A DNA stretch of 6,248 nucleotides from Bacillota bacterium (GCA_028287415.1 JAQBPS010000785.1:1-6248), one strand, 5' to 3'; counted from the stretch's first letter, positions 1 through 6,186 are shown. The notes: a model not told the origin generated them from the sequence alone. Program-made: numbers and translations.

Positions 1-1
1 A

Positions 2-991
2 GACCTCCGGACATCCCGCGTTTCCAAACCGGTGCGGCTCCAGCGCAAACCGATGGGCGGCAAGGACTCTCCAAAAACGGAGGCCTGCCCGCCCATGGAA
101 CACGACGAGAGAGAGGAGGCGGCCAAGGCGCAGCTTCGCCTGGTCGAGAGGATCCCCCAACAAGAGTGGCTGATCTATGGGTTCCCGATCGGCGGCAGCG
201 AGATCTCAGGGACTGAAGCGGGCCGATTTATTTCCAATATCGTCAGGAGCCTGCAGCAAGGCCACATCATCTACATGACGGGCCAGGATCCACTGGATGT
301 GCTCGGCTTTTCGGATTGTTTCGCCGGACCGCAGGTGGACAACCACGTCCTTCGCCAGCTTCGAGCAGCTAAGTTCTGCTCCGGGGTGAAGGATTACTAT
401 GCCTCCAGGAACGCTGACTTGATCCGCTCCTGCGAACCGGCGCCGGCGGACCAATACGTCGGCTCGAACGCGACGCAGGCGGATAGGGCACAGAACCGGA
501 GCATCCTGATCCGGCGAGTCGCCGCGAAGGTTCAGTCTCAGGAGAAAAACCAGGACTTTCCGTATAATCCGAAGTTCGGGCCGAGCGAGGCTGACTGCGC
601 CCACTACTCTAGTCCTACCGCGTACTACATCCTCGGGCCGGTCTTTACGAACAATTTGCATTGTTCCTGCCTGGTCACCCCGGACGAGCCGCACAATAAC
701 TGCGTCCGGAACTGCCTGCAGGATAAGATGTGGGATCTGTTGACGAGCGCAAGCCGCGGGCGCAAGGCCAACGACCCGCCGATGGACATCGACATCGCCT
801 GCCCGATCATTTGGAAACATCACCGCGACTGCTATCACGACTGCGGCTGCGCCAGCGAATTCGTCGACTACCCGGCGTTCGACGCGGTCTGCAACATAGC
901 CCTGCCGTGCGCGGTAGACTCCGCTGCGATCAATCTGTTAAACCGGTGCATGCCCGCCACGAAGAATGACAAGCATCTTCCGGTGGATTGA
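2..991 (+). CDS. Partial eCIS-associated-like protein: OmpA-like domain plus cysteine-rich C-terminus
   Basis: The frame is open to the left edge of the window. A GTG at 32 and an ATG at 53 are possible internal starts, but the codons before them read into a 'VRLQRK' segment. Such LQRK segments are common in the N-terminal parts of DUF4157 and other eCIS-linked proteins, so the true start is probably outside the window. Counting from the GTG at 32, residues 44-162 resemble a divergent OmpA-like domain. WLIYGFPIG stands where the first strand is expected, VDNHVLRQLRAAKF resembles the N..LS..RA helix, and SNATQADRAQNRSILIRR resembles the final RA.NRRVEI motif. The usual GHTD is replaced by GQDP, so peptidoglycan binding is doubtful. 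Residues 189-306 hold 12 cysteines with CSC, CGC and HHRDCYHDC clusters, suggesting metal binding or disulfides. No signal peptide is visible. The family assignment is from memory of motifs; the function is unknown. Confidence 0.75.
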   Translation, partial: DLRTSRVSKPVRLQRKPMGGKDSPKTEACPPMEHDEREEAAKAQLRLVERIPQQEWLIYGFPIGGSEISGTEAGRFISNIVRSLQQGHIIYMTGQDPLDVLGFSDCFAGPQVDNHVLRQLRAAKFCSGVKDYYASRNADLIRSCEPAPADQYVGSNATQADRAQNRSILIRRVAAKVQSQEKNQDFPYNPKFGPSEADCAHYSSPTAYYILGPVFTNNLHCSCLVTPDEPHNNCVRNCLQDKMWDLLTSASRGRKANDPPMDIDIACPIIWKHHRDCYHDCGCASEFVDYPAFDAVCNIALPCAVDSAAINLLNRCMPATKNDKHLPVD

Positions 992-1015
992 CGGATTGGC
1001 GGGCGCATTCATTGA

Positions 1016-1037
1016 CGCAAAGATTGCAATTTTTGCG
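1016..1037. repeat. 22-base imperfect palindrome downstream of the cysteine-rich gene
   Basis: CGCAAAGATTG is followed directly by CAATTTTTGCG. The two 11-base arms match with a single mismatch and no loop. It lies 25 bases after the stop codon at 991. It contains a short T run but is not a classical intrinsic terminator. It could be a weak terminator, a protein-binding site or an IS relic. Confidence 0.4.
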
Positions 1038-1066
1038 CACGCGGCGAACCAGTGTCGGAACATCCT

Positions 1067-1090
1067 CCGTCGTGTCACCATGACACACGG
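1067..1090. repeat. Small hairpin GTGTCA-CCA-TGACAC
   Basis: The six-base arms GTGTCA (1072-1077) and TGACAC (1081-1086) flank a three-base loop. CCG at 1067-1069 and CGG at 1088-1090 extend the stem beyond an asymmetric bulge. No T run follows on either strand, so an intrinsic terminator is not well supported. It lies between two converging genes and could serve as a bidirectional stem. Confidence 0.35.
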
Positions 1091-1179
1091 AATTCCAATC
1101 AAAACAATGCGATTGCGACGCGGTCTGACACTGCCGGGCTTTGCACTGTTAGCCACGTCCACAGGTGATCATCGTCAGC

Positions 1180-1330
1180 GAGATGACGGTCGCGGTTCCG
1201 AAGCGGACCGAGCCGGGTGTGCATGCCGATCCCGGAGTGGCGGTTTCATGGTTGTAGGCGGGGAAGAACCGGTCGCAGAATGCGAGGCGGCGAGTGAGCC
1301 GAACTGGTCTGGGGCCTCGGAGAAAGGGCT
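1180..1330 (-). pseudogene. C-terminal remnant of an IS3-type transposase (integrase core), frameshifted
   Basis: Read on the minus strand, this piece gives PFSEA (1313-1327), PDQFGSLAA, LAFCDRFFPAYNHE, RHSGIGMHT and PGSVRFGTATVI in turn, with changes of frame between them. These match in order the end of the catalytic core of IS3-type transposases, whose usual form is NPFSEAQFKTLKY...FG...ARAFC.RFF.WYNHEHRHSGIGMHTP..VH.GTA. The stretch between PFSEA and PDQFGS is shorter than normal, which indicates an internal deletion of roughly ten codons. At least three frame changes are needed, so it cannot be functional. The first two catalytic aspartates and the N-terminal helix-turn-helix part are missing. 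It lies in the short gap between two convergent genes. Confidence 0.75.
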
Positions 1331-1339
1331 GTCGTTTCA

Positions 1340-1469
1340 TTTTCAGAGCCTGCGACAGAATTCGCTGACTTCTGCATCATCAATGGCGTGCCGCTCCACG
1401 GGACGACACGCCACCTGTTACGACAATGCCGCCGCGTTGAGCGCTAAACAAAGTACAGTCGACGCTTGA
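1340..1469 (+). pseudogene. Second transposase scrap (IS3/IS481-like core), plus strand
   Basis: In one plus-strand frame the sequence reads CRSTGRHATCYDNAAALSA (CYDNA starts at 1416). This resembles the R.S.GR.G.CYDNAAAES segment that carries the catalytic glutamate in IS3 and IS481 transposases. The expected AES glutamate position reads leucine. In a neighbouring frame just upstream, EFADFCIINGV (from 1358) resembles the EFADFC..HGI segment that normally precedes it. One base of frame change joins the two. The fragment runs into a stop at 1469, six bases before the end of the next gene. Because it is on the opposite strand from the remnant at 1180-1330 and carries a different motif set, it is probably from a different element. 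Confidence 0.5.
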
Positions 1470-1475
1470 CCACAG

Positions 1476-3617
1476 TCAGACCTCGTACTTGAGCCACAGC
1501 AAGGATGGGGGGCCTGGATTCATAAGCACTGACGCGTCTGCGGTCCCATACAGCCGGATCCAGAACCGCTCGGCGCTATAGGCCAAGCCACCGTCCTTCC
1601 CGAGATTCGCTTTGCTCAAGTCCTTCTTGCGAATCTCAAGCTGATAAACTTGAGGAATACTATGTTCCCACAACCACTCGGGATAGCCTTTGTCCAAGCT
1701 CAGTACACTGACGTCTAGCTTGCTCCAACGTCTGCTGGTGTGCACTTCCGGAGAGCCCGATTGATCGAGGATCCAGCTGACCAGTAGAACGATCTTGTCT
1801 CCCCCGGCGAAGTCTTCTCGGATTTGTTCGCTGGTCACTGCAGGGATACGGAGTCCCAGCTCACGAGCAGCGCGGTGGATCTGCTCGGTGACGAGCTCGT
1901 AATCACCCAACTTTGCAGCCTCGGGGCCACCGATGAGATCCACCGCTGGTCCGACCATCTTCCCCAACCCGCCCTTGTCCAGCTTGGTCGAACCTAGGCC
2001 CTTTCCGGAGATCTTGCCGCTCGTGAGGATGACGCGCCTGAGCAACTGGTTCTCGGCATCTTTCTGGATGACCTCCGACTTGATGTCGTTGCCGGTCGCT
2101 CCTCCGGTCATGAAGTACCCGCCGAAGAGGACCTGGCGGACTGCCGTCTCAAGCCGACCCGCGTATCGGCGAGCATCGACCCCCCGCCCTGGCGGCGCTG
2201 CCTCAAGCAGCGCGAGGAGCGTCGAATGAAGGGACCACTGTGTGGTGTCGCGCAGAGTTGTGTTGAGCTTGTCCAGTTCAGCTTCGAAAGCGATGAGCGG
2301 GGCCGATGCCGTGCTCGCGGGGGAGCCTCCACTTGGGAGGCCGTTGGCGAACTGGGCGAGTATCGCCCCGGCCGTGCCCACAGCTACCGCCAGCCTCCCC
2401 CTGTTGAGGACCATCTGTTGGAGAACGGCCGCGGCGAGTTCCGCCCCAAAACCTACGGGCGTGAGCGCGATGAGACCCGAGAGCGCCCAGGTGAGGTTGC
2501 CCGCCAAGGACAGAGCGAAGCTTTGGACGCTCCCCGCCTGTTCCTCCTCGTCCAGCTTCTTGAGGTTCAGATGTACGAGAGCGCCCTGGTAGCCGCGAAA
2601 TCGCGAGTCCGCGATTTCCTTGATGTCGGTGCTCACCGACCTGAGCAGGGTGTCGATCTCAGTTCCCGCGGCGTCGCTGCCCTTGCCGAGTGTCCTCTTA
2701 GCCACAGCGACGGCGTCCTGCTTGGCGGAGGACTCTCTCGAGGGGTCGACCTTTTTACCTTCGGAACGGAGCTTTTCGATCTGGGCGAGCTCGGCAGCCG
2801 CGGCTTTGATCTCAGATCCGACTTTGACCAGAACATTAGGGCTTGGGACTGATCGTTTTTGTCCCCGTGATGTCGAGAAGTGCAGGGTGGTCCCGACCTC
2901 GGCATTTCCCTCGCTTTCGCCCTCCACGACCAGGAGTGCGTGGACGCCGCTGTCGTCCTCGAAGCCCACCATCCTTACGGACCCAGACCCACTGCCGAGA
3001 CGCATGCCGGCCCAGTTGAACCTGGTACCAGAGGGAGCCATGTTCCCATTGATCACACGAAAGCGAAGGAAGAGCTTCTTGCCAAGCTCAACTCGTGCCA
3101 CAGTTCGCTCAACCCCGACCTGAGGCGTGAAGGATCTCTCCTTGGTCGGTGGCGGCCCCCTCTGAGCTTGAACGACGGTGGACGCTTGGGGGGGACGAGT
3201 CGGCTGTGCAAGCGGATCCGGGGCCTCGCGCCTTCCGGAAGCACGCTGTTGGCGCTGGATCAGGTTGGCAGCCGCGTGGTTGCCAGCCGTCCTTTGAACA
3301 TAATCGAGGATGCTGGAGGCCGCCCTCCCATCGGAGTGATCGAGCAATCGAGCGAGGTCGGCGCTATGGACACCTCCCATAAACGGGCCCGGCCAATAGC
3401 CCTTGCCGCGCGCCAAGCCAGATGCTGTTTGACGGACGTGGCCTGAGGGTCCATCTTGGCGCTCCTGGAGTCTCTTGTCTGCTGGGAGCTTGGAATGCTG
3501 GGCCTCGCCAGATGGGTGCTCTCTCGCCACGGTCAGATTGTACCGTCTCGATGACTGACGGCGAAGGCCCGAATGGGCAGTAAGGAAGGCAGGGCTGGCT
3601 GCCTCATCGGGAAGCAA
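1476..3617 (-). CDS. Putative eCIS-associated cargo/effector protein with hydrophobic central segment
   Basis: The frame encodes 713 residues. It is preceded by an in-frame TGA and starts at TTG 3617 at the earliest; no clear ribosome binding site marks the start, and the first in-frame ATG is residue 80. Residues 1-100 are polar and probably disordered. Residues 106-124 read YVQRTAGNHAAANLIQRQQ, the form of the QR(S/T)AGN.A...L.QR motif found near the N-termini of many proteins encoded with extracellular contractile injection systems. A proline-rich linker follows. Residues 170-266 look like an all-beta (Ig-like) domain, and 268-340 are helical and charged. Residues 364-425 form a long hydrophobic stretch broken near TPVGF, which could be a membrane-inserting hairpin. 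The C-terminal region, about 490-713, ends naturally in LLWLKYEV and matches no family I recognise. A role as injected cargo is inferred, not shown. The promoter is unclear. Confidence 0.85.
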   Translation of the reverse strand: MLPDEAASPAFLTAHSGLRRQSSRRYNLTVAREHPSGEAQHSKLPADKRLQERQDGPSGHVRQTASGLARGKGYWPGPFMGGVHSADLARLLDHSDGRAASSILDYVQRTAGNHAAANLIQRQQRASGRREAPDPLAQPTRPPQASTVVQAQRGPPPTKERSFTPQVGVERTVARVELGKKLFLRFRVINGNMAPSGTRFNWAGMRLGSGSGSVRMVGFEDDSGVHALLVVEGESEGNAEVGTTLHFSTSRGQKRSVPSPNVLVKVGSEIKAAAAELAQIEKLRSEGKKVDPSRESSAKQDAVAVAKRTLGKGSDAAGTEIDTLLRSVSTDIKEIADSRFRGYQGALVHLNLKKLDEEEQAGSVQSFALSLAGNLTWALSGLIALTPVGFGAELAAAVLQQMVLNRGRLAVAVGTAGAILAQFANGLPSGGSPASTASAPLIAFEAELDKLNTTLRDTTQWSLHSTLLALLEAAPPGRGVDARRYAGRLETAVRQVLFGGYFMTGGATGNDIKSEVIQKDAENQLLRRVILTSGKISGKGLGSTKLDKGGLGKMVGPAVDLIGGPEAAKLGDYELVTEQIHRAARELGLRIPAVTSEQIREDFAGGDKIVLLVSWILDQSGSPEVHTSRRWSKLDVSVLSLDKGYPEWLWEHSIPQVYQLEIRKKDLSKANLGKDGGLAYSAERFWIRLYGTADASVLMNPGPPSLLWLKYEV

Positions 3618-3639
3618 GCGTGAGATTCCGGATGTCCGT

Positions 3640-3695
3640 CAAAGCGTGTCAAGCCCATCGTCTTGTGGCGTGACAGCTACCGGCTCAAGGGATAG
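3640..3695 (+). pseudogene. Possible C-terminal tail of an IS21-family IstB ATPase
   Basis: On the plus strand the codons before the TAG at 3693 read KPIVLWRDSYRLKG. This resembles the short C-terminal end of many IstB proteins, where an inner strand is followed by G(D/E)SYR and a few basic residues. Upstream, the frame runs into the start region of the minus-strand gene at 3617 and loses similarity. At most about 15 codons are recognisable, so the call leans on the neighbouring IS21-like end sequence. The alternative is chance similarity in non-coding DNA. Confidence 0.35.
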
Positions 3696-3757
3696 GGGGA
3701 GGAGGTGACGGGGGCGCCCAAGGCCCCGCTAACCGCGCAGGTTTCGGCCGGGGCCAG

Positions 3758-3788
3758 GTGCGCAGTTTTCGACCGCCGTTGACAACGG
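3758..3788. mobile_element. IS21-family-like terminal sequence with inverted repeat CCGTTG-A-CAACGG
   Basis: TGCGCAGTTTTCGACCGCC followed by GTTGACA (3759-3784) resembles the ends I recall for IS21-family elements, in which a 'TTTT.(G/A)ACCGCCGTTGACA' block serves as a transposase-binding end. It begins about 65 bases after the possible IstB stop, as expected for the right end of such an element. The block ends in a perfect inverted repeat, CCGTTG and CAACGG around a single A (3776-3788), immediately before a strong ribosome binding site. The left end and body of the element are not in this region. The recognition is from memory. Confidence 0.35.
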
Positions 3789-4357
3789 AGGGGAACCTCA
3801 TGCAGATCGTAGGGCTGGCAGTCTCAGGCGACGGTGCGGCGCCACGCATCCTCGAAGGCCACAGAGAGCCATCGCAGCCCACCGGTTGTTGCCGATGGAC
3901 CACCTTTAGATTCGGACCTCGACGAGCTTGGTCTGCCAGCCTGAACGACATCCAGTTTAGGAAAAAGTTCGGATGGTTCTTGCGGCGTGCCTGGATGGAC
4001 GAATACCCGGCTTGACCTGAGAAATCGAGTTCCGGTCGTTTCGGGTTGTTTCGGGTCCAGTTGGATGCTCCCGCGGAGTCGACGCGGACCAGAGGGTGTC
4101 GGACGCTCCTCCACTGCCGCGTAGTAGGTGCTGCCACCAGGGAATCAATCTCGTCGTCGGTCTCCGGCAGAATCGACCTCGTCACCGAGACGGACAGCCA
4201 GGCAGCGATCAGCATCGCCGACAGCCGACCGCGATGCGCAGCCGACGGTGAGCCGTGACCTTTCGGGATCCCTGGAATGCCCGCCGAACTGGACGACCTT
4301 GCCCTCGCCTCTGTCCGCGGGGGAAGAAGAGGTGGACCGAGCGCAGATCTGACCCTT
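3789..4357. other. Gene-poor stretch between the two long minus-strand genes
   Basis: Apart from the 71-residue candidate, I see no convincing gene here. Several frames stay open for 60-230 codons on both strands, but this is expected at high GC. Their translations are rich in Arg, Pro and Ser and show no family motif. A short direct repeat, GTTTCGGGTT followed by GTTTCGGGT, lies at 4038-4056. Together with the IS21-like end at its left border, the stretch is best read as decayed mobile or intergenic DNA. No terminator with a T run was found for the gene ending at 4358. Confidence 0.5.
3800..4015 (+). CDS. Candidate small protein, 71 residues, unknown function
   Basis: ATG at 3800 is preceded by GGAGGGG (3788-3794) with a six-base spacer, the best Shine-Dalgarno sequence in the window. 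An inverted repeat (3776-3788) overlaps the start of that site and could be an operator. The product begins MQIVGLAVSGDG and is basic and tryptophan-rich in its second half, ending in WMDEYPA. I recognise no family. The amino acid composition (many Arg, Trp and Cys residues scattered through the second half) looks more like a chance frame than a folded protein. The case therefore rests on the ribosome binding site alone. Confidence 0.25.
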   Translation: MQIVGLAVSGDGAAPRILEGHREPSQPTGCCRWTTFRFGPRRAWSASLNDIQFRKKFGWFLRRAWMDEYPA

Positions 4358-5722
4358 CTAGCGCTCGTAGGCCAAGGCACCTGCATCAAAACCGCTGACT
4401 TGAGCCGCGGTCTTGTTGGGGAAGGTTTCCATCTTGAGTTCCCGCATCCCGGTGAGCTGCACCAATATGGTCCCTGCGACCGGCCCGGATGCTCTCGCGC
4501 GAATATGGGGAAGGTATTGCTGCCCTCCCCAAACCTGACCCGTCGTAGCGGAATAGAGTTGAATCTGGCCGAGCTCGTATTTCACGAGGCCGGTGGATTG
4601 GTCGACGGATGCGGGGTCAGGTTGTTGGGCCACGACGGCGAACTGCTGAGCCTGACCTTGGTAATCACCGAGCGATATCACGATCTGCGTGGGGTCGTTG
4701 CCGTCAGGCACGATGGACAGATGTCCCACCCAGTAGCCTTCGGCACCATGCATACTGGCGCCGGAGCCGACCTTGAACCAGCTGCCGATCAGCTTGCCGT
4801 CGATGTAGTAGTCGATCTTTCCGAACCGGGGATTGGCGTCTCGCATGGCGAACGCCAGTAGCTGGCTTTTCACGGGCTCCACGGTGTTGTCGTACAGATC
4901 AATCATGTGGAGCTTCCACGATTCGGCTGCCGCGTATTGCGCGGGCTTGACGAAGCCGGTTAGGGTTGTGTCGTCGTTCTCCACCCACACGTCGATGCCG
5001 TAGGCCGTCGGCAGGCCGGTGTAGCCGATCAATTCGCCGGCCTTGACGGCGTAGGTCAGCGGTTTGTTCTGATTGGGTCGCAACTCCCCGATCGCCTGCA
5101 ACAGCCCGCCGCCGAACTTGACCATGTTGCTGTATCGCACACGGAACGTGCACGTGGCCTCGATGGTGACAGCGTCATCATCGTAGGATGCCGGCACTTG
5201 GGCACCGGCGGTGCTGCCTGGCGCAGCATTGCGGATGGTGCGGCCGACAACCGAGACATTGCCGCCAAAGGGCGCGTACACAGGTGCGATCGTCGGCGGC
5301 TTGGCGATCGCGCCCTTGATGTAGAAATAGCCGTGATCGATCGGTGTTACATGTCCACCGATCTCCAACCCCATCGGCTGGATGTAGAGCAAGTCCGGGA
5401 GCGCAATGGGGGAAGCCGTGATCGTAGCCTTGCCCTTGCCCTTGCAGCCTGGCGAACCGTTTGAACCGGCTGGGGGGAGGTTTCTTCTGTCGCAACCGGT
5501 GGTGGTCGCGGTGGCGCAGGTCTGCTGGCTGGGGGACAGCAGTGAGGGGGCATTCGCGTTGGTCTGTGCGGCGATCCCCTCGGGCTGAGTTCGGGGTGCC
5601 ACGGTTCTTGGCGGCGGATTGCCCGAGCCGTTGACGAGGATGGTCCCGCCGATGCCGCTGATGAGGATGAAGGCCATGCCAGCCAAGATCAGCGGCTTGG
5701 CTTTCAGCCACGACCATGCCAT
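4358..5722 (-). CDS. Membrane-anchored M23-like (pseudo)peptidase-fold protein
   Basis: The frame encodes 454 residues from ATG 5722. A single hydrophobic segment at residues 11-30, preceded by lysines 7 and 9, is a signal anchor or uncleaved signal peptide, so the rest should lie outside the membrane. Residues 32-100 form a Pro/Ser/Thr-rich linker with three cysteines. Residues 110-260 follow the order of a lysostaphin-type M23 domain: HVTPIDHGYFY, then PVYAPFGGNVSVV, FRVRYSNM, AGELIGYTG and IDVWVEN. The first histidine-aspartate pair is partly kept (H124, D129, H130), but the HxH ligand motif is absent, so zinc peptidase activity is unlikely. Residues 270-454 form a second domain containing KIDYYIDGKLIGSWF and YWVGHLSIVPDGNDPTQI. 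I recall both from uncharacterised M23-like proteins of high-GC soil bacteria. The start lacks a clear Shine-Dalgarno and overlaps the end of a short upstream frame by 19 bases. A cell-wall-binding role is possible. Confidence 0.85.
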   Translation of the reverse strand: MAWSWLKAKPLILAGMAFILISGIGGTILVNGSGNPPPRTVAPRTQPEGIAAQTNANAPSLLSPSQQTCATATTTGCDRRNLPPAGSNGSPGCKGKGKATITASPIALPDLLYIQPMGLEIGGHVTPIDHGYFYIKGAIAKPPTIAPVYAPFGGNVSVVGRTIRNAAPGSTAGAQVPASYDDDAVTIEATCTFRVRYSNMVKFGGGLLQAIGELRPNQNKPLTYAVKAGELIGYTGLPTAYGIDVWVENDDTTLTGFVKPAQYAAAESWKLHMIDLYDNTVEPVKSQLLAFAMRDANPRFGKIDYYIDGKLIGSWFKVGSGASMHGAEGYWVGHLSIVPDGNDPTQIVISLGDYQGQAQQFAVVAQQPDPASVDQSTGLVKYELGQIQLYSATTGQVWGGQQYLPHIRARASGPVAGTILVQLTGMRELKMETFPNKTAAQVSGFDAGALAYER

Positions 5723-5964
5723 GCCCAGCCCGACAGTAGGAGTGTGCCATAGGCGATGGACAATTTGAGACTATCATACTTCTCGCTTAGATTCTGACTT
5801 ATGATCGAGTTTTGGCATCTTAGAATGTGAGCGTTGATCGGGTCCCGATTCGGAGCTGCATCCTTCCTGTCTCCGGCGAAAAAGATTGCCGATATTTGCA
5901 GAGCAGTCATGCGGGGTCGGACTTGGCCACCCTGGGACGCGGCCGCCACTGAGGCCAGGAGCAC
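5704..5964 (-). CDS. Candidate short protein upstream of and overlapping the M23-like gene
   Basis: The frame is 86 codons from GTG 5964, or 68 codons from ATG 5910. Its end overlaps the ATG of the M23-like gene by 19 bases, an arrangement compatible with translational coupling. The later part is unlike the Arg/Pro-rich shadow frames of this window: it reads as ordinary protein (DPINAHILRCQNSIISQNL, then EKYDSLKLSIAYGTLLLSGW) with a possible membrane helix near the end. Neither start has a good ribosome binding site, and no family is recognised. It could be a real small membrane protein, the eroded end of a larger gene, or simply the AT-richer leader of the next gene. Confidence 0.3.
   Translation of the reverse strand: MLLASVAAASQGGQVRPRMTALQISAIFFAGDRKDAAPNRDPINAHILRCQNSIISQNLSEKYDSLKLSIAYGTLLLSGWAWHGRG
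5773..5778 (-). promoter_or_regulatory. Weak candidate -10 box upstream of the M23-like gene
   Basis: TATGAT reads on the minus strand at 5778-5773, inside the most AT-rich stretch of the window (about 5755-5830) and about 50 bases before the ATG at 5722. No -35 hexamer resembling TTGACA lies 16-18 bases upstream. The call depends on local composition and one hexamer, and it conflicts with the candidate short gene that covers the same bases. Confidence 0.2.
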
Positions 5965-6048
5965 TCCGGCTTTGCGGAAAGCTTAAGAGCCGATTCGGGC
6001 TGTGTGTCAGCCGAGGCCCCTTGCTTCCTTCCTGCCACGGCTCGGTGG

Positions 6049-6083
6049 CGGAGGGTTTCACCCTCCGGCATGCCCGATCGGGC
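6049..6083. repeat. Hairpin followed by two perfect palindromes
   Basis: CGGAGGGT (6049-6056) and ACCCTCCG (6060-6067) form a perfect eight-base stem around a TTC loop. Directly after it come GGCATGCC (6067-6074) and GCCCGATCGGGC (6072-6083), each a perfect palindrome. No T run follows on either strand, so this is not a textbook terminator. A protein-binding or structured RNA site is possible. Confidence 0.45.
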
Positions 6084-6150
6084 CTCTGAGGCGATTCTGG
6101 GACATCGGCGAAGAGCGGATTATTCTGGCCTCAGCGCTCATGGCCCACCT

Positions 6151-6186
6151 GCACTAACGCACTAACGCACTAACGCACTAACGCAC
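6151..6186. repeat. Tandem repeat of GCACTAAC, 4.5 copies
   Basis: Four exact copies of the 8-base unit GCACTAAC occupy 6151-6182 and a half copy GCAC follows to 6186. CAGCGCT occurs on both sides, at 6132-6138 and 6186-6192, so the array sits between two copies of a 7-base direct repeat that contains the palindrome AGCGCT. The array lies 14 bases from the truncated tRNA gene. It could be a polymorphic microsatellite, iteron-like binding sites, or arm-type sites of a recombinase; the sequence does not decide. Confidence 0.85.

Noticed and set aside
206..838. Long minus-strand frame opposite the cysteine-rich gene
   Set aside because: Its translation is rich in Arg and Val without motifs, while the plus strand shows OmpA-like and cysteine motifs. 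It is a shadow frame.
966..1469. 167-codon plus-strand frame as an intact gene
   Set aside because: Most of it has no protein character and it runs antisense over the minus-strand transposase remnant. Only its last part resembles a transposase, so I list that part as a pseudogene.
2226..3446. Several 167-208 codon plus-strand frames inside the 713-residue gene
   Set aside because: They mirror the minus-strand coding sequence, show no family motifs and lie wholly within a well-supported gene.
3647..3652. TTGACA on the minus strand as the -35 box of the 713-residue gene
   Set aside because: No acceptable -10 hexamer lies 16-18 bases downstream, and a start of transcription there would leave almost no leader before the TTG at 3617. 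It also sits inside the possible IstB remnant.
3685..4389. 234-codon minus-strand frame between the two long genes
   Set aside because: It overlaps the IS21-like end and the end of the M23-like gene, is rich in Arg, Pro and Ser, and ends in a low-complexity proline stretch. No domain or good start is visible.
5886..6089. Short frames on both strands between the M23-like gene and the tRNA half
   Set aside because: No ribosome binding site or family similarity, and the compositions are those of chance frames in GC-rich DNA.
6151..6186. CRISPR array
   Set aside because: The units are 8 bases long, directly adjacent and without spacers, so this is a simple tandem repeat.
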